Source: Anticarsia gemmatalis
Taxonomy: Eukaryota > Arthropoda > Insecta > Lepidoptera > Erebidae
DNA: 64,000 nt
NCBI RefSeq assembly: GCF_050436995.1
Contig: NC_134765.1
Coordinates: 1,453,501 to 1,517,500, forward strand
Direction of reading: 5' to 3'
Positions within the stretch are counted from its first letter, which is position 1. The number at the start of each line of letters is the position of its first letter. The notes beneath the pieces were generated by a model, which searched no databases, was not told where the DNA came from, and saw only the letters and a list, made by a program, of their open reading frames with translations. Shown piece by piece: positions 20,146 to 35,100 of the stretch. A program made the position numbers and the translations under genes.

Positions 20146-23100
20146 ATGGCATCAGGGTGAGTGACGCTGAATATTCCTTTTTTGATTTTTCTTTTTTTTA
20201 TTTATTTTTTTCTAACGGTATTTTCGTGTAGGAATAATTGCGTTGTGTATTTTTTTACGTTCTGAAAAGGGGGGCTATTTGTAATTCTATTTTTTCTTAT
20301 TTAATTCGACGGTACAGTTTATTTTGTATATATTTGATAAATTCCGTAAAAATATTTTTTATTCCGGTTTTTGCTACAGTAGACAAGTAAACAAAAATTT
20401 TACGATATTACATCACATATCAGTATTTCTTACTTAAATTTAAACCCTATTTCAACAAAATTACATACAAAAAGGATTTCACGTTGAACATTACAAGCAT
20501 ACTAATTAAAACTTACTAAACTTTAACATAATTCTGTTTCTCTTAATATTTCAATTATATTAGATAACTACGGCAATGTTTTGTTTTCTAATAAACAGGT
20601 TACAGCCTACATTTTCAAATATAACTTTATTTTAAACTTTTGGGTGTAATAATAGATTTTACATTTATTTGGGAACCTTCGTTAGTAGATATGTTAGTCG
20701 TATCAAATTAATAACTTTAACTACGGGGACAATGATACATTTTAAAAGACTAGCTTTTGCTCACCAATTTGTCTGCGTAAAGATCTCCCAATTACAAAAT
20801 CTATATTAAGTATCTTTTGCGTAAAGAAGAAAGCGTTTTTAAAAGATGAATTCTAATTTTTTAGCTTTTATCGATATTACGAATTAATCTATCAGTTTTA
20901 TAATGCCTTAATATTAGGTTTTTAGTGGACAGAACGGATTTGTAGTAGAAATAATTTGTTTTGGTCTTTTATGAAATATTTCATTCTAAAAGATTTAGCA
21001 AAGAACGTCAATCTGCCTCAAATGTCAATAGTAGTTTGATTACTAAGTTCTATTATATGTTGACAAATATTTTGCCACAATAATGAAACATTTAAAATTT
21101 CAATTTACTCGACTTTTAATCGCAAGTCCACTTTTCTACAAAATTTTGCGTATTTGCTTTGAAATTTAACTCTGTACAATTATATTATAATTAAAGTCTG
21201 TTCGGGTTAAAGCACTTATAATTATTATACCATAAATAAGATTTACGACTTAGTTATTAAATCGTAAAGTATGCTTAAATTGATTGAACGTTAATAACAA
21301 TTCAGTTCAGTAGGTAATTTTTTAGTTCTTGTACTCACGATGCAAATAGAATTAGTAAAAATATAAACTAAAATGCTTCCTGCCTTTCTAACTAACGGCT
21401 CATTCCTTCATCGCTAACTCAAATTTGAAAATAAGAGACAAAAATGACCTAAATAGAAATCATTATTATTTTTACACCTTTAAAGATGTCGTAATATTAA
21501 TATTACAAAAAAGACTTACAATATCTGTATTTGATTTTTATTCTTTTTTATCCATTGTATTTATAGTGTAAATTTTGTTTATTGTTGCCGTAAATAATAT
21601 AATATATCGTTGTAAATATGCACCATAAAAAACTATAATATAGGATACGATTTTTTTAATATACACGGGAGTGTAAAGGCAGATTAATTCTATAAGTATT
21701 CTCTACCCGTCAATCCGAGGGTGATCTTCAAATTACAATCTTACAATGGCGTAGATATCTTACATTGATCTGACCTTTTACTACTCTACCGAGGCTTGGG
21801 TACTCTCAGCTCAAGGGTGGTTGATTTCACCGTGCAAGCAAATTACAAACTCTACATTCTACCGATAAAATTGTTTTATAGATTTCGCTATTTTTGTTAC
21901 AAATTCCGGCCCGTAGTGGCTTGCAATTAACGTTTTTAAACTGTCGCGACTTGTACACATAATATTATAATGCAACGGGTCTTAAACACGATTGAAAATT
22001 AAAGGATACCTCATTTGTTTACCCGACGTTTCGATCGAATTACATCGACCGTGGTTACGGGCTGACTTTTCGCTATGTTTCTTCTAAGCGCTAAAGGCTA
22101 CGCTAAGTTTAAGTAAGAACTTTACTAGTTTCGATCAATCAAATAGCTATTTTTTAAAGTACGTAAAATTATAATTACGGATATTTTTAATGTATTTAAT
22201 ATAGGTTGTCCGTATTAAGCGTTATTACTTGTACTACCTTAACAGGAAGATGATAATATGTGTCAGTAGCGATTATTGCCAAAGAGACATTAATTACCAA
22301 CACATTTTTTTGATAAATATTTTACTAAAAATACTTTAATGAAACAAATTATTGTTGACAGAATGTTTTCAATGATTATTTCCTAAATAATTAACTTCAG
22401 GGTTCTAAGAAACTGAAAAAGACGATAATCATTTTTATTTCTATTTCAATACTTCTATAATAATCCGACTCAAACACAAAGCCGACTTTTAGTATAAAAC
22501 ACACAGAGCCATCAATTTTATCAACAGATTTCCGCAAAAACCTCTGCAAAGTCATTAAATATTAAAAGGTTTTAATAAATAAATATTATAAAAAGGTTTA
22601 TCATATTTTATCTTCCTTGTTTCACTGTCACTCATTTATATGTTAATTCATGATTAGAAAAATGGAAAATTATCACGGCTTGACATCGCACAAGTTTAAA
22701 AACTAAGGCACGTTTTATTTCTAGATAATCTTTTGTATTACAAGAGCCTTCTTTTGACCTAATAATACTTTAACTACAGTATAAAAATCTAGATTTTATT
22801 ACGAGTAAAAGATTAGGTGTTATTTAAACTCCATTATGATTTTATAAAAAGACACTTACTGTAGCATTATTTACTGTATGTGTGATGTTTCATCAGGCTA
22901 AAATTCAGAATAGTGGCTGCCTCTTTTGGAAATCAAAGTTAAAACATATAGTACACGGCTCTTGGTAAGGCAAACATTTAACATCACAAGAAAAACGAGC
23001 CAGAAAATCCAATAAATATGAAAATTATTGACCTATAAATAACAAGATACTATTATCACTACATTACTATTGACGATAAAATACTATTGGGTATTGCATT

Positions 23101-26100
23101 ATTTAACATGTTTCATGCAACTAAGCGTTTTCATCTTTTGACAGAAATCATTACTTTTTCAATAACTATCTAAAGGCAACATTATAAAATACATAGATGG
23201 TCTCTTTTAAGAACTAAAACCTACGATAGCAATTTTAAAAAAGGCTATGTATAAAGCCTATTATAAACAACAAAGTCGTTATACCACAAGTTGCAAGTAA
23301 CACAAATAAACGGATTGAATGAGAATCAAACGTTGTATAAGTTTCCGCAATTTTTCCCGAGGCAGTACAAACACCTGTTGCCTTGCACGCTCCGACGACT
23401 TTCATTATTATTTCTTATTCCCAAGTCGACAGAGGAAAATGGCTGACGAATTAAATATATCTGTGTTTGTAAATATAGGGGGGATTGTTGAAAGTTTGGG
23501 GTTGGTATAAGATATTTGGAGTAGTGAAGATGTTGGGTATTTCTACTTGAAGAAAATATAATTTTCACTTCGTTTATTTTTTATTTAATTTAACTTTTTA
23601 TATATATTTGTTTCTAAGAAAATCGTGATGTATATATCTGCAGAAGGAAAAATACTTTTTGCACCTTTTCCTAACCTTATCCCGTTATGTAGAGTGGTTA
23701 CAACATGCTCTCTTTTCGCACTCATCTCTGCAACATTAACCCCTCTTATGTTCATGTCCGTTTGACTAAATACTGAAGCTGAAATAACATGTTCATACAA
23801 TTTAAAAACTCAGAACTACATATTTCGTCACAGAATTACCAGCAAAAATTACAAACTTCTCTTGTTTCTACGTCTACGAAAATAAAAGAATAATTATAAG
23901 ACTCTTCAATATCTGAAAAAGTAGTGTAAAATTACAATAACTTTAGCGACACTATTCTCATAAACCAAAAAGAATCTACAAAGGTGTTACCAGCACAATT
24001 TTTCTTAAAAATGAGGTTTTAACTCAAGAAAGCGTGCGTTCCGTCAAACAAGTAGGAAATTGTTTCAAGCAGGCAAAATTTAACGCCTAATATACAGAAA
24101 TAAGGCAAATTTTGAAGAGCTGAACCTTTGTGGTGAAAATTGGTCGTTACCACGGTAATTTTGAGCAGCCGTATCGTTCTTTGAGATGCTCTTGATATTC
24201 TGTTACAAGTTAAACTTAATTTTTACGTTGATGTTGTCAAAATGATGAGGTAATGAACGGTTTAAATTGGACCCGATCAGACACATATTTGGTATGAAGA
24301 GTAATATGAGGGTTCATAAACTGTTTAACAGTCGCCATGTATAACACGGGAATGAATGACTTGCTTTAACTTGTGCCAAAACGTCAAGAAAACTTGAGTA
24401 AATAATACATAATCGCGGAAATTAAAGTTACATAATAAAAATAGCTACAACTTATATTTAACTCGTTTTAGTGGAATATCGTTAAAAAGAAAGAATATAC
24501 TGTCAGACTGTACTCGTCAGATATGTCATGGTATCTGACGAACCAAACATTTTGAATCTTTACTTACATAAAATTGATAATTTTGAATTGAATTCATTTC
24601 TATTACCTCTTAGGTAGGACTGAAAATAACACTGGAATGAAATAATTCGAAATTATCTCAAATATCAAGTAATTTATGCAAGGAACTGCTTATTTTCTCT
24701 TTATTTTCCCTCAAAGACTCGGGTTTTCCAACAGATATGGGAAATTATCGTGTTTGAACCTGTTTAAAAGCGATTTTCTATTACCCACTTGCTCTAATGC
24801 AATCTCTGCGATTACTGGAATATAAATAGAATAGAAACTTTAGTCCTGGGATTTTCAAAGTAAATCGCATGCAAGTTTTTTTACCTAAGTATATATACCT
24901 AACTATAAGTATGAAATGAACCAAACTATAAGTAAAATCAAAAAAATGTCATTAAATTCTCGTAAAGAACTGTTAAAAGAAGGCATCGGCCTAAGCTTCC
25001 AATAAAGATTAAGTACCATAAAAATCAGCAAAAGTATTTTCTGTATATGACGTTTAAAATCCCGCCAAATTTCGTTCTATAACGAATCTAATTCAAACGT
25101 CAAAATTTAAAACTATATACAAAAAAAAAACGTTCCATTTTTTAAAGTTAACAGACCGCAGCAGGCTCAAACAATGCTTTTGTAAGCCAATATTTTAATG
25201 GTTTGTATTAATTATTGTGTCAGAAACTCAAGCGGCTTGTCATTCGCGTGTCATTTGCAAAAAACATGTCGCTAATGAGACATGGCCGCTTTGTTACAAC
25301 TAGCGTAAAAATTTAATTATCGAATGATATATTTTCGCGGCATATTCGTGTGTGAAACGATGTGGTGAAGGTTTTTGGGAATATTCTTCTGTTGCTGGTT
25401 ACCTATGTTGTTATATAGCTGCAAAATTATATGGAGAACATAACAAATTGCTGTAAATCAATTGACTCTTCTCGTATTTTCCACACAAACCTATAAGAAG
25501 ACGAGACTAACGTAGTAGTAGTAGTATTTAATAAAGTTACCTTTGGATAACGATATTAATTGTTTCGTGTAGGAATGCAGTAAACAAGGTACAAAGCAAA
25601 ATTAAGCACTGCAACCTTAACTATTGCACCATAACCGAGAATCGTTTTTGAAATAGTATAATTAGGTTTTAAGTATTATACTAAACATTTCTTTCGTCTC
25701 TGCCTACAGAAAGGCTTGATTTTATTCATGTATGTATGTAAAAATACACTTACCTTTTAAAACACTAATCTTATACGCTATTCTTTACAATCGTCTCTCA
25801 AACATGATCAAATTACACAGAACCGCAACACTCCATGCATATCTTTTACCAAAAGCATTTCCTCTCTAACGAGGAAGGGTAACAGAACCTCTTTCTTTTA
25901 AGATATTGTGAGGGGAATGTCAAACGAGTACGTATTACGGGAAGGAAATACTAGGAAATTAACCATAGCATTGAATTTGTGAATAAATCTTGGAATGTGT
26001 TTGTAAAAATCTTCGTTTATTAGATTTATACTGTCTGGGAAACGCTGTGTATGCTTTTTTTGTTTAATAAGTCTGTATTGTTAATCAAAAGATATTAGGT

Positions 26101-29100
26101 GTTTCTTAATACAGAACTCAGCCATTTCGAACGTTTGAAGCTAGGTCCCGAAACGCAGAACCTAGGCTGACTAATCCTTTTACCACAATAGTACAAACAC
26201 GCCCAAATACTAAGTAAGATAAAAATACTCTAAAAAAATCTAAAAATCTAAAGCTAAGAAAAATTGCGAAATATAGATAAACAAAACTCACACTATCGTA
26301 GAAAAAGAAAATATACTTAGTTTTCTATCTAGATGTGCGACATTTCTTATAGTAAAGCTTCGTTTACTATACGAAAAGCTGTTTAATATCCTCAAAATGA
26401 CTCCACATAAAGTAAACCAGGGCTTTGTACAAAATTCACTAAAACCTTGACATGTAATAAACAAACAACTGCATTTAAAACCAAGCTCCGTACGTTAATT
26501 TGTCTCGCAAGCTTATCTTCATCTTTCACGAAAGTCACGTTCCCGAGAATGACAATTGATTGTCGTCACAGAGCGACCTTTACGGGAGAACATAGGGAAA
26601 AAAACCAATAACTTGGCACCGTGAGACATAGCAAATTGAAAACTAAATAGTCACCTGTCGGTATAATTGTAACAAATTGTTTCTTTGCTGCATTACTCTA
26701 TTTGACTGAAGGTGATCGTAATTTCCGATAAGGAAAGATCGTGGGTTTATCGAAACATTAGCTTTCTCTCCGGATGGGGAAAACCGTATGTTATTTATGT
26801 ATTATTATTTGATTTTGTGGTTATATTTGTAGTTTGTTATGTTTGAGTATTCCCCCGTTTTTTTCGGGTTAACTGTCATAGCTACAATACTGTAAGTAAT
26901 GAGTATTGATGTGTTATTTTGACAGCTAACGGGTTGATTTCGAGGCCGATTTCTTTTATTAATCTTTATTAACTTTAGGTTGGATAACTATATACGAAGT
27001 GGATGTACCATATATGAACGGAAAATAACTGAAAATGTGTTTGATGTCTTTTGAAAATACTTTTCACAAGCGCTTTCTACTTCTCATTAGAAAATTTGAA
27101 AGGGTATAAAATCCGATTTCGGATGAAACAAACCTTTGGCTTTACAGTTTTCAGGCCTTCTAATTAACATTGCAAAACTTTAACATGAAAAAGAGCACGC
27201 GATGAACATAGAAAAAAATATTATAATATGTAAAAGATTCACGTGTGAAACAGCTTTGAAATGCTAATGTCCGGTTATAAGTCACATAAGCAATTATAAC
27301 AAAATGGCCGCCGTAACTAAAAAGTAATTAACATTTAAATCTTTTTTGCCCAACCCTGGTATTGAATAATCATTTTTTTGGTCAAAAATGAATTATGAAA
27401 TGTGAGATAATTAGAATTTTAATAGGCTTGTTATGTTAGCCGTATCTTTGCGGGACCTTTTTGTGTAGAACTCTTATAATTTTACTTTGTGTTTGTCAAA
27501 TGGGGCTGCATAATTATCTTGATACTGTTTTAAAGCACCCTTATATTATTTTATAAGTACTATATACGTTTCATATACGGGGAAATATAAAATCTTTGTA
27601 TATCATTTTAAAAATATATGTATAGCACACACAATAGGCCTATTATGTTTTGTTAATCCGGAGTGTCGTTACGAATTCAATACTCGAAAACTATCACGTA
27701 TTTAAATAAATGTTTAGTTTCATACCTTCGTAAATTAAAAAAGGTTTAGAAGATTCAAATTTCATTCAAACAACCGAAATATCGAGCAGTTTCATTTTTG
27801 TTAAATTGTAGTAGGCTCCCAGAACATAATTTCTAATGCTATAAGTTGAATAAAAAATGCGTGCTTTCAAATTTCAAATGTTTCAATAAAAGGTCACCTA
27901 AAAAAAGAAATACATTTGAATTCAATAAGATTCAAATCAATCTGTACATACACAAGGAAAATGTAAAAACATTCAGTTAATTGTTTGTCATGTCATAATT
28001 TTACTGTTTTATCTAAATATAGAACCACCCACTTATGCTTTTATTGTCAACGATCTAATTAAAGCTTTTAAGCTCGTTTGACAGCTCTAATGGCTTGTTT
28101 TGTAGCAAAATAGTTTCACACGTGACGACCAATAGACCACGTGAATGAAATGGCTACAAAACCCAGTTGATTGCATGATTCCCGACCGGAAACTAGTATT
28201 CGTTAGTTAATTACCGCGTTCGGAAATCTGATTAGGAGTCAACGCGCGCTTTTCCCAAAAACTGACAGTTGACGTCTGTCCGCCATGATGGCCGCCATTA
28301 TGCAACGACACGACCGCGTTCAGCCTTGTTAATTACATCTCCGCTAATTACTTTTACAATATAAATGATGGTCCCTCGGTTTGTAGTTGAAAAGTTTTGT
28401 ACCAAGAACATTTTTTTTAAGTTCTTGACGTATTTTATACTTTCAATTTATTTTACATTCCATTTGTTGCTATTGACAGACTTCGTTCTTAACATTTCTT
28501 ATTGGAAATTTTAAAACAATTTTCTGTATAGTATGTTTACTTTTTCAACGATTCACAGAAATAATAACCAACCTTTGCTTTAGCCAGTCCATGAAGCAAT
28601 ATTGAAACCAATCAGTGCCGGTATTTCCTCGGGGATATCCTGTATGATTGCGTGGACAATGCAAACACAACTTAATAACCTTTATTACTTATTTTACATT
28701 ACATTTTTAAGTTTACCTACCGCAATATCAATTCTCTATGGCTTTACCTTTCATAACGGTTCAATACATTTTAAAATGGAACCACATTTTTTTTAAACGT
28801 CAATAGCCATTCATATAGAAGCGAAGGAGCTTTCAATTGCGAATTCTTAATTATAATTACAATTTACAGTTAAAAGAGCAAGCTGTGAGCAACGAGCAAC
28901 AGATTTTCCGAAACGGTGGTAAATTTAAAATACTATGAGTCTATGACGACTTCAAATACTTGTATAAAGTTGATAAACTAAAGCATATTTGACTTTGACT
29001 TTAATAAACATCCGAGATAACGCGAAGATTGCCAAAGTGAATAAACTAGCTGCAGAATAATTTCCGTAAGTTTGACACAAAGCATTTATTTCAACAAAGA

Positions 29101-32100
29101 GCCGTCGGATTACGTCAAAACGTCTGAGCTTTGAGCTGTTGGCTTTTACAAGAATATTGTTAAAGTTTTAAATTGATATCACTTGAAACGTCTCCGTTTT
29201 TGTCCTTTTTAAACTACTACTCGTTCTGAAACAACGCTCGCGGCAACATGTCTTGACATTCAATAATCTTTTCTTTGATTCGAAACAAATTGTCTAGATT
29301 TGTATAAAAATTACTTTGATGTGTCGATTGTTAATTATTTTTTGCTTTAAAACATTTTATTATACAAAACAAGCTAAATAAAAAGCCAAATACCTATTAC
29401 AAAGCGGATGTAAGCATCTTAGTGCTAATAGAAAAATGTTTTCGTGCGTTAAAAACCTTTTTTTAAATATATGTAATTCTCCAAAATAACATTTGAAATT
29501 TGCAAATATCAAAACATTGCGGGGCGTTTAAAATGGCTAATTTAAAACCACGTGTTTCGCTAACGGCTAATTTTGAAAAAATGAGTTCTGAATAAAATAT
29601 AATTGTTGGGTTGCAAAATGGCGGCCGCGGGTAGAATTATGAAAATATTTTCGTGTCTTCACACGAATTCGGTGTTCCAGTTTTATTATTTAAATGTTGA
29701 GCCTGTGGAATTAGGGTTTCGTACCTTTATCATATCTTTACATTTAGTTAGGGCGAAGCCTTCGGATAAGGCACTGTACACTTACTTTTTTTACCTGCTT
29801 AAAAAAGTTTTTGAAACCATACCCAGATAATTAAAAAAAATACTATAGTTCAATAAATGTTGAAATAAGAAACACCATACATATAACCTTAGATATCTAG
29901 AGGTAAGCATCAATTTGCTTGGCCAGCCCATAGATGGGTGACCACATAAAGACAAGCTGTTTTCAGTTTAATATGAGTAATTCAAGAATGACATATAAAG
30001 CCAAACAATTGACATAAACTTAAAAACTTAAACCAATATACGTCAATGATCATAATAAGATAAACAAACTAGGGCAAATTCTTATTAAATAGATTATTTC
30101 AATATTTGCTTATTACAAACATAAGCTGCCATGATTTTGTAGGTAAGTACTTACTACCAACTCATGAGTATGATGGAAATCCCCCGGTAACGTCTGTTGA
30201 TTTAATTTTAAACAAATACTAGTTTAATGGTTTTCTACTTCCTTATATTTCGTTCAATGTATTATTGATCAATTCTCTGATCGAATGAATAGACACTTAT
30301 TTAAAATGTTGACTACTCTGTCCTCTACGTGCTCCCAAATGGTCAAGCTTTGAGCGTTAGTTTGGGTCTAATTGCATTTAGTGTCCATAATTTATACCTG
30401 CCTATATTTACCTAAACTATATCCTAAGACAAAAAACCTTCTTCAATATTAGAGGTCGACTTAAAATAACGACAAAATAAAATGAAATTACAAAAGAAGC
30501 TTCTGCTCGCAACTTCGCCAGCATGATAATGTTTTCCGGGGAATAAAGTATTTGTATGTGTAATTCAGATTATAAACTATCTCTGCCATTCTCTGCACTA
30601 AATTTCATCAAAATCTTTTAAGTAATTATGGCGAGATCGAGCAATAAGCATCAAAACATTCACTTTTATAATTGTTTTATATAATCTGCCTTTTTATCAT
30701 AATTTTAGCTAGTAAATTATCCTTAACTGAGTAAAGTCGGTGTAAAACAAGATATGAACTTACATGTCAAAGTTCCGGAGACTTCATAACTATGTATGTT
30801 AGTTAGACGTCGAGGTCAACCTGTGCCTTATATATAAATACTTTGTGATGAACATGGATCAAAAATTAAGAGATATCGTTTAATATTTGTTGACGGTAAC
30901 TACTAGAAACAGTCGCTAAAAATGTATTTTGATTTCGTAAATCTGAGCTTGTAACGTGCTACAGTGTAGTAGGTAAAGAAACTCCAGCATTACGAAAAAA
31001 TATTTTTAGATGATCATTTCCTGTTGTAACAAAAAACTTGTTTTACATTTTCCCTCTAATTGTTCTGTATTTTATTTCATCTTTGACTAGCTACTGTTTT
31101 AGAGAGATTTCGCAATAATTTGACAAATATGACGCAATCATTTTGTACACGTAAGAAATGTCCTGATGGTGGTTGGATGGTATATTCCAAGATACTTTAA
31201 AACTATCGGGTATCTTGTAAAGTACTCGTAATTAATTTGTTACCGACCTCACATCGAGTGATAAAAAAGCCTTCAATTCGTGCCATTATAATTGTAAAAC
31301 TGTATCTCAAGACAGCAACATCAATCACCTCTAAAAAGATCTAACATTCAAATTAAAGTATAATTAGGTAGTTTTCGTAACGTTTCTATGTATAAACTTT
31401 GCCGATGACTAACGATTATATTTTACCAAATAGATCCTTACGTAATAAACAATAAGAAACAAATGAAACTACATATATAATTTGTATCAGCAAATGATTT
31501 TGAAACGTACACTACCGTCAGAGGTATCCATAGGCATATTTCATCATCCTTAAGCGACGAAAAGAGATGACTTACATCCTTTTTTACAAAAAGCTGTTAA
31601 AAACTCATTGGAATACCTCTTTGATGATGTATTTGGGGTTTTTGGGTTCAGTGACGTCAATTGACTAATAGTCATGAGAAATCAGATAGCACCATAGAGT
31701 GACGTATCAATTTCAACACATGGTCACATGGTTTAAAACCTACAATGATATTTGTGAAAGTGTAATTTCAAGTCTGTGACACTGATTAAGGTCGCTAATT
31801 CGATTTCTAAACGACTCATAATGATTACGTCACGATTTATGTGATGAGCAAGATTTTTCTTGGTGTCTGTTAATCTCTTTCACAACCTAACAACAACACA
31901 ATACCCTTTTTTAGTGCGGAAGATAAAATAATATAGAAAAAAAACTTCGATTATGCTTTAATCGAAGTTTTCTTCTTCTCTCTTCCATATCCTTACGAAA
32001 AATCATATTATGACAATGCAACGTACTTTATTTCAAGTGTAATCTCGCCAAAATTGGTATTGAATGCAAATTTAGCACTGAGCATGTGCAAATTAGAAAA

Positions 32101-35100
32101 CCCCACTATAAAATACAATTAAAACACGTCCATTTTGCTCCCATTTAAGTCTACAACTAATTTACCTTCACCGTAAGGAATTTAATCAAAATAAAAAAAC
32201 GTACAGATTGCCTCGTAGAAGGAAACTTTGTGCTTAAATGTATGCATTATTTATAAGCTTTTTGCTAAGGTAGCGAGATTAATCGATTGATAAGGTTTAC
32301 TGTGGTCTATTTGAAAATACTAATACGGGATAATTATGATCTTTTTCAAACCGACTTCGCTAATGGGGTAGCATTTTTGAAAGATATGTCTTTAGAAAAG
32401 GCCTTGACGGAGTCTTTGGTTTGGGCGGTAGTGTATATGATTATGATCGCGAGGTGTCGGGTTCGATTCCCGTGCTAGTGGTCTTTTCTAGTTTTTATTT
32501 GAAATATTTGGCATAAAGTAGCCCGGAGTTTGGTTATGTGCTCGGTAAATGGCAATAGGCTCGCCACTATAACATGAGCCTAACATAGTTGATGACGAAA
32601 CGTGGGTGTATTTCATATACCCCTGCCTACACTTTCGGGTATAACAGGCGTGATATTATATATCTATGTATATCAAATATAAGCCGGGCAGAGTGAAATA
32701 GTGCGTGTATATTTACTCTGTGGTCGTTCATTCTGTTTGTCTGTTCAAATCACTCACGAACTAAGACGAGATACCCTCGACCTCCACAGTTTACAATGTA
32801 AATAATAATATATAGTTCTAAGTAAATATTTAATCATAATTGCTTCTACAACTACTTTTCAAGACTGTTTTGTTGATTCTTGCTGATAATTCTGTACCTC
32901 CAGTGAAAAAGGGTATAAGTCCAATTTTGTCAAAAATGAGTTGAGTAATATAATTAGAGTGCACTTATATCCCACTTTTGTATATTTTTAGCGTAATTTA
33001 ACCCCTTTTGCTCATTGCTAACTTTCTTATTTTTAAAGATAAACCATTTCGGTTTTTGCAAACCGATAGAGCATTTTTTTCTGAATATTTTGGTACACTT
33101 AACTCATTTTCGTCAAAATTTTACTTATAAATAAATATCCTTTTTCACTAGTCGCACAGAATTTAACTCGTAACGGGCGGTCCTGTATGACAATATGTTT
33201 GGATGTGAATGAGACAAGGGAAGTTTGTAAGGATCGTACTTAGTGGCGTTCACGCTTTTTTCTCATAGGGTTACGCAGAGACCAAACTCTGCGTAACCCT
33301 ATGGGAAAAAGGCGTGATGTAGTTTCTCTTTGAATGAATCATGATAATTAATATACTGTTTTTTGTAAATCCCTTATCTTAGGGACACGGGTATTACCCT
33401 GAAAATATTTTCATGAAATATTATTCTGTACATTGATTTAGTTTCTTTGTGATAAGCCGCTTAGTGTAAATAATAATAAGTAGGTAGGTAGATGTAAAAT
33501 AAGCTTGTCGTAGATTACGCCTATTTGGGTATTAAGTTTATTTTTACTGTAAAGACACTTGCTTTTTGATAATTTACTGATATTTAGACCCCGTAACTAA
33601 AAGACAAAAGTTTCCACCGACTTTAAAATAAATAACTTTACTTTTAACCTCACTTTCTCAAAAAAATCTTTAAGTACTTACCAAATTCAAAATTAAGCGT
33701 CCTTATTAAATTTCAAACTAAAATCCTTATGAATCAAACACAATATTTAGGTAATTACAAAATTCCTCGCAAGTACGAAGCTAACAGAATAAAACCTATA
33801 AAATTACTTACGCTAAACCAACTCTAAGAAAAACGAAAAAGAAATAAAAAGAACAGTGTTACCAGTTCATTAACTGTGCAACCTAACCCTTTAATGTGGC
33901 GTCTGGTTTGTAAGACCGGTCGCTAATTGATAAACGACACTATTGCTCGCTAAGAACTGTTATTATGTCCCGCTGACTTCACTTGCTACTGCAAGGGTTA
34001 TTAGACGAAACTTTATATCGGAAAAATACCGATTACATTGAGAATGTATAGCCAACGCCATTAAATAATAAAAAAAAATACAATCGCCCCTTGGCGCCAT
34101 CTCTGACACTGACAGCTTAACTTTTTTATTCTTTAGAGGGCACGAGTTGAGTTTACATTCAGCCAGCAAATTCCTTTTACGGTTATAGGTTTGAAGATGA
34201 CGTTGTTCTAGGAAAACGTCAAACGTTCGGCCGTTGATCAAAATATTATCATTAGCGTCTCCACGTGCGTCCACGATCAAATATTTTAGTTAAACATACA
34301 CTAATGATTCACAGAAAATCGCATACATTTATACCCAAGTGCAATGTAAAACAAAATAAACCATAAGTGGTTAACATGAGCTCTAAATTCGAATAGCTAA
34401 GTCGCATTTCACCTTTTTTATGAATCCAGTTCTTCTTTACATCGCGAAAACAGTTTTAAACGTAGTATATAAAGTGCATTGTCCTATGCAGCTGCTAAAA
34501 TACAAGTTCTTAATTCGAATTCAATTTTGCCAACTTACTCACGCCTTCATTTCTTCCAGACGTGATCTTTATTTCAAAGAATTAAAGTTCATTTTCGAAT
34601 AAAAGACTACATTGTCAAAATTTAAACTCATTAGAGATAGAACAGGAATAGTGCAGGCCGTTAATAGGGCATTTTGCGTGGCTATTTGCACGTACGCATA
34701 AAATAGGGATGGGCAATACATTTTTTTTATATCGATGAAGTAAAAAAAATACTGTTTGAAGGCCGCGTCGTTGCCTGCGGCTGTAAGATGATTAAGACTG
34801 ACATGCTTATATGAATACATTTTACCTTGCATGGTTTAACGTTACCAAAGGTACAATGATCTTTGCTCTTTGATAGCTAATAGTTTTTGTGTTGAAAATA
34901 GATGAGTTTAAAATCGTGTGATGGAAATTTGCCATAGGTACTCGGTAGGCTTAGTCATTCATTAAGTTTGCTCTGTTCTATTGTAGAGTCCTTGATTTAA
35001 TTTGTCAATTAGACAAGCGTTTTTTCCATCCGCAATTCTTTGTAACGTCCCGGTTTAGTCACTAAGGTGGAATTGTTCCCGGAATACATCAGCCAATCAT

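Noticed and set aside
33963..34280. 105-codon minus-strand frame in the Ms intron
   Set aside because: No domain, signal peptide or promoter; it runs through sequence that looks like repeat debris.
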